7,459 nucleotides of DNA, from the NCBI GenBank assembly GCA_035627675.1, contig DASPLH010000152.1, positions 1 through 7,459 of the forward strand. Reading direction: 5' to 3'. This document shows, in pieces, positions 5,252-7,459 of the stretch. The first letter of the stretch is position 1; every line of letters begins with the position of its first letter. The DNA is from DASPLH01 sp035627675 (GTDB taxonomy: Bacteria; Acidobacteriota; Terriglobia; Terriglobales; Acidobacteriaceae). The notes beneath the pieces were generated by a model. It was not told where the DNA came from and searched no databases. It worked only from the letters and a program-made list of their open reading frames with translations. The translations under genes and the position numbers were made by a program.

Positions 5252-6421
5252 CTGAGAACGCAACGGCGGAGCCGGCGTCTGCGGCGGTTCCTGGCCCGCG
5301 GGCAGCGGATAAATGCCCATGCGCCGCGCCACGGCGACGTCCACGGTCAGCACCTGGTCCGCCGGAGTCTTCTTCAGGTACTGCTGCGCCCTGGCAATCG
5401 CCTGCGCGAAGTTCCCCTTCGGCAGCACCGTCAGGTCGAGGTACAGCACGTCCACGGCGCTCGGTCCCAGCCTCACGCCGACGAACGCGTGTCCCGGGAT
5501 GATGACCAGCACCGGTTGCATGCCGAGGTTCTCGATGGCCGAGGCGTAGGCCACGGAGATGTCCATGCAGTTCGCGGAATCCAGTGTCAGCGTCTCCCGG
5601 GGCATGCGGATGCGCTGGGAGGCGCTCGTAAAACCGCCGAACGTATAGATCGTGCTCACGTAACTGAAGCCCGACTCTTTCAGCGCCTTGAACACCGCCT
5701 CCGCCTGCATGCGCACCTGCGCGGGAAGCGCCTGCACGCGCTGCGCGTTGATGTTGTATCCCGGCATGCGGCCGTTGGGCGCGAAGCGACGTGCGCTCGA
5801 CACCAGCTTCAACACCGACTCGTCGTGCGGCGTCACCCAACGCGCCACCAGCTGCGCGTTGGAGAACTGCTTGCCCCAGTACAGGTCGGAACCGCTGTGA
5901 ATCAGCACCGGGCGGCGCTGCGCGAAGCTCGTCGCGCCGACTTCATTGGTGACGGCGACATTCAACGACGCGCGCTCGATCTCGCGTATGTCATACGCCG
6001 CCGGCAGCAACTCGGGCTCGAGGCGGAGACCCACGGTCTGTCTCGGGCCGACCACGATGGACTGCCGCAGGGGACGGCTCCAGCCCGGGATTTCGGCATG
6101 CACGATCTGGATGACGGGCTCGTCGCCGCCATTGCCGATCGTCAGCAGCGCCACCGGCCAGTAGTCCGCCGGGGACGCCGCCGCCAGCGTGGGGAAGATC
6201 TCGCCACGCCCCGGCACGTCGAGCTGATATTGCAACAGCAACGGCGACACACGCCGCTCCGCTACGGCTTTGGGCTGCGGTTCGACCACGGGAGGCTGCG
6301 GGACGGGAAGCGTGAGCGTGAGACGTCGTATGTACCACCACGTCCAGCCCATCCCGGCTGCTCCGGCGAGAGTTGTTAGGAGGAACACGACAGCCAGTAC
6401 CTTGGCCGTCCGTTCTGACAT
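5243..6421 (-). CDS. Membrane-anchored transglutaminase-like (papain-like fold) protein of unknown role
   Basis: This is a 392-residue protein. A single N-terminal hydrophobic segment (about 7-31, VLAVVFLLTTLAGAAGMGWTWW) is followed by a Pro-rich linker (40-50), so the bulk probably sits outside the membrane. Residues 60-170 look like beta strands. The C-terminal half carries a transglutaminase-like triad pattern: Cys285 in LDSANCMDISVAYAS, His311 in IIPGHAFVGV and Asp329 in LYLDLT. Such domains act as cysteine peptidases or amidases or cross-link proteins; no substrate can be inferred. The tail (372-392) is rich in Pro and Gln. The ATG at 6421 gives a normal short basic lead before the membrane segment, but it lacks a Shine-Dalgarno; a GTG at 6478 would add 19 residues. 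It lies 76 bases upstream of the cobalamin gene and diverges from the TPR-like gene. Its link to the catabolic genes is probably positional only. Confidence 0.82.
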   Translation of the reverse strand: MSERTAKVLAVVFLLTTLAGAAGMGWTWWYIRRLTLTLPVPQPPVVEPQPKAVAERRVSPLLLQYQLDVPGRGEIFPTLAAASPADYWPVALLTIGNGGDEPVIQIVHAEIPGWSRPLRQSIVVGPRQTVGLRLEPELLPAAYDIREIERASLNVAVTNEVGATSFAQRRPVLIHSGSDLYWGKQFSNAQLVARWVTPHDESVLKLVSSARRFAPNGRMPGYNINAQRVQALPAQVRMQAEAVFKALKESGFSYVSTIYTFGGFTSASQRIRMPRETLTLDSANCMDISVAYASAIENLGMQPVLVIIPGHAFVGVRLGPSAVDVLYLDLTVLPKGNFAQAIARAQQYLKKTPADQVLTVDVAVARRMGIYPLPAGQEPPQTPAPPLRSQVQ

Positions 6422-6652
6422 TCTGGAGAATGGGAACACGTTTCCGTTAGATGCTCTGGCGTCCTCCCTGACCCCCACAGAGCAGGGTTGCCCGTCTCGG
6501 GCACCACCGGCGCGCCGCTCACGACAGGGCCAAAAGCAGGTTCAACGACGAAGATCCAGTCCGGCCAATGCGGCACTTTCCTGCTCCGCTCTACTTCGCA
6601 CTCTCAATCTTTGTGGTAATCTCGCCCGCAACGTTTCGCCGGGGGTGAGCGA

Positions 6653-7459
6653 ATGAGGAACTTCCGGGCCCTTCTGCTACTTGTCTCCGTCTCGATCGGC
6701 AGCCAAACCTACGCGCAGCACAGCCACAGCTCAGACCGGAAGGGCATTGAGAGTCCTGCGCCAGCCCTGAAGAACATAGGCGAGCTGCACCACAAGGTCA
6801 GCACGAAGAATCCGCAGGCCCAGCGCTACTTCGACCAGGGACTCACGATGCTGTATGGCTTCAACCATCTCGAGTCCGAGCGGTCGTTTGACTACGCGGC
6901 GAAACTCGATCCCAAGCTGGCCATTGCGCATTGGGGCGTGGCACTCGCGCTTGGGTCGAACATCAACGACCCGATCACCAAGGACCGCGAGCAACGGGCC
7001 GCGGCGGCCATCCGGCGCGCGTTGAGGCTCAAGCAATATGCGAGCCCTGCGGAGCGGGCCTACATCGACGCGCTGGCCAGGCGGTACATCGGCCGCGGAG
7101 ATCGCGCGGCAAAGGACCGGGCGTACGCAAACGCCATGTCCGTGGTGGCGCGCCGATACCCCAACGATCCCGACGCAGCAAGCCTGTATGCCGATTCGCT
7201 GATGAACCTTATGCCGTGGGACTACTACACCGCCGACGGCAAGCCTAAGCCCGAGATCAGGAAGGCGATCGTCGCCCTGGAAAGGGTGATGAAGCGCTGG
7301 CCAAGGCATCCTGGCGGGCACCACCTGTACATTCACGCCGTGGAGGCTTCGAATACGCCCGAACGGGGAGAACGCAGCGCCGATGTGCTCGGCGATCTTG
7401 TGCCGGCGGCCGGACACCTCGTGCACATGCCCGGACACATTTACATGCGGGTCGGCCGG
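6653..7459 (+). CDS. Secreted TPR-like protein with His-rich helical motifs (partial, runs off window)
   Basis: The frame is open from the ATG at 6653 to the window edge, giving 269 residues without a stop. GGGGGTGA upstream is a plausible ribosome binding site. Residues 1-21 form a signal peptide: basic start, LLLLVSVSIG core, and probable cleavage after TYA. The mature part is alpha-helical with TPR-like periodicity, for example FDQGLTMLYGFNHLESERSF (60-79) followed by AAKLDPKLAIAHWGVALAL (82-100), and again at 171-190. Distinctive conserved-looking stretches are HPGGHHLYIHAVEAS (219-233) and AGHLVHMPGHIYMRVGR (253-269). I recall these motifs from a family of longer acidobacterial and other bacterial TPR-repeat proteins of unknown function. 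The clustered histidines could bind metal, which is unproven. The gene is transcribed away from the catabolic cluster. The C-terminal part and any further domains lie outside the window. Confidence 0.88.
   Translation, partial: MRNFRALLLLVSVSIGSQTYAQHSHSSDRKGIESPAPALKNIGELHHKVSTKNPQAQRYFDQGLTMLYGFNHLESERSFDYAAKLDPKLAIAHWGVALALGSNINDPITKDREQRAAAAIRRALRLKQYASPAERAYIDALARRYIGRGDRAAKDRAYANAMSVVARRYPNDPDAASLYADSLMNLMPWDYYTADGKPKPEIRKAIVALERVMKRWPRHPGGHHLYIHAVEASNTPERGERSADVLGDLVPAAGHLVHMPGHIYMRVGR

Noticed and set aside
5054..6379. 441-codon open frame on the plus strand opposite the transglutaminase-like gene
   Set aside because: It is very rich in Arg and His and crosses a gene boundary on the other strand. 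The minus-strand frame has a membrane segment and a catalytic triad pattern instead.
6376..6576. 66-codon minus-strand frame in the divergent spacer
   Set aside because: It overlaps the start of the transglutaminase-like gene and has no convincing ribosome binding site and no recognisable motif.
6592..6620. Extended -10 (TGTGGTAAT, ending 6620) as the promoter of the TPR-like gene
   Set aside because: The -10 hexamer GGTAAT matches only four of six positions, and no -35 element is recognisable at the right distance. It is possible but too weak to list.

Overview
The window looks like chromosomal DNA from a GC-rich, probably aerobic, heterotrophic bacterium. My best guess is Acidobacteriota. 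This is an inference from three things: the Bacteroidetes/Acidobacteria-like versions of HMG-CoA lyase and acyl-CoA carboxyltransferase, a dispersed ATCCGTG-type intergenic palindrome, and a secreted TPR-like protein of a kind I associate with acidobacterial genomes. No marker gene in the window fixes the phylum.

Layout: seven genes lie on the minus strand and one on the plus strand. In the direction of minus-strand transcription the order is: a membrane-anchored transglutaminase-like protein (6421 to 5243); a stand-alone cobalamin-binding subunit of a methylmalonyl-CoA-mutase-type enzyme (5166 to 4750); a divergent, short enoyl-CoA hydratase/isomerase family protein (4743 to 4075); an acyl-CoA carboxylase carboxyltransferase subunit of methylcrotonyl-CoA carboxylase type (3996 to 2299); an HMG-CoA lyase (2198 to 1338); a methylglutaconyl-CoA-hydratase-like crotonase (1217 to 435); and a YbgC/FadM-type hot-dog thioesterase (427 to 11). 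Divergently, a secreted TPR-like protein starts at 6653 and runs off the right edge.

The six genes from 5166 to 11 form a branched-chain acyl-CoA catabolic cluster. Carboxyltransferase, methylglutaconyl-CoA hydratase and HMG-CoA lyase are the last three steps of leucine breakdown (3-methylcrotonyl-CoA to 3-methylglutaconyl-CoA to HMG-CoA to acetyl-CoA plus acetoacetate). The cobalamin subunit points to the methylmalonyl-CoA or isobutyryl-CoA branch used for valine, isoleucine and propionate. Biotin carboxylase, acyl-CoA dehydrogenase and the mutase catalytic subunit are absent here and must lie elsewhere. The gaps of 6 and 7 bases at 4744-4749 and 428-434 suggest translational coupling. The 100-base gap before the lyase is filled by a large dispersed-type inverted repeat.

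Nothing here looks like a mobile element, phage, CRISPR array or RNA gene. I did not find an obvious new system. The points most worth checking are a crotonase that lacks one catalytic glutamate and has the other replaced by aspartate, and that may also be frameshifted near its C-terminus; the phased palindrome inside the catabolic cluster; and two extracytoplasmic proteins of unclear function at the right end.
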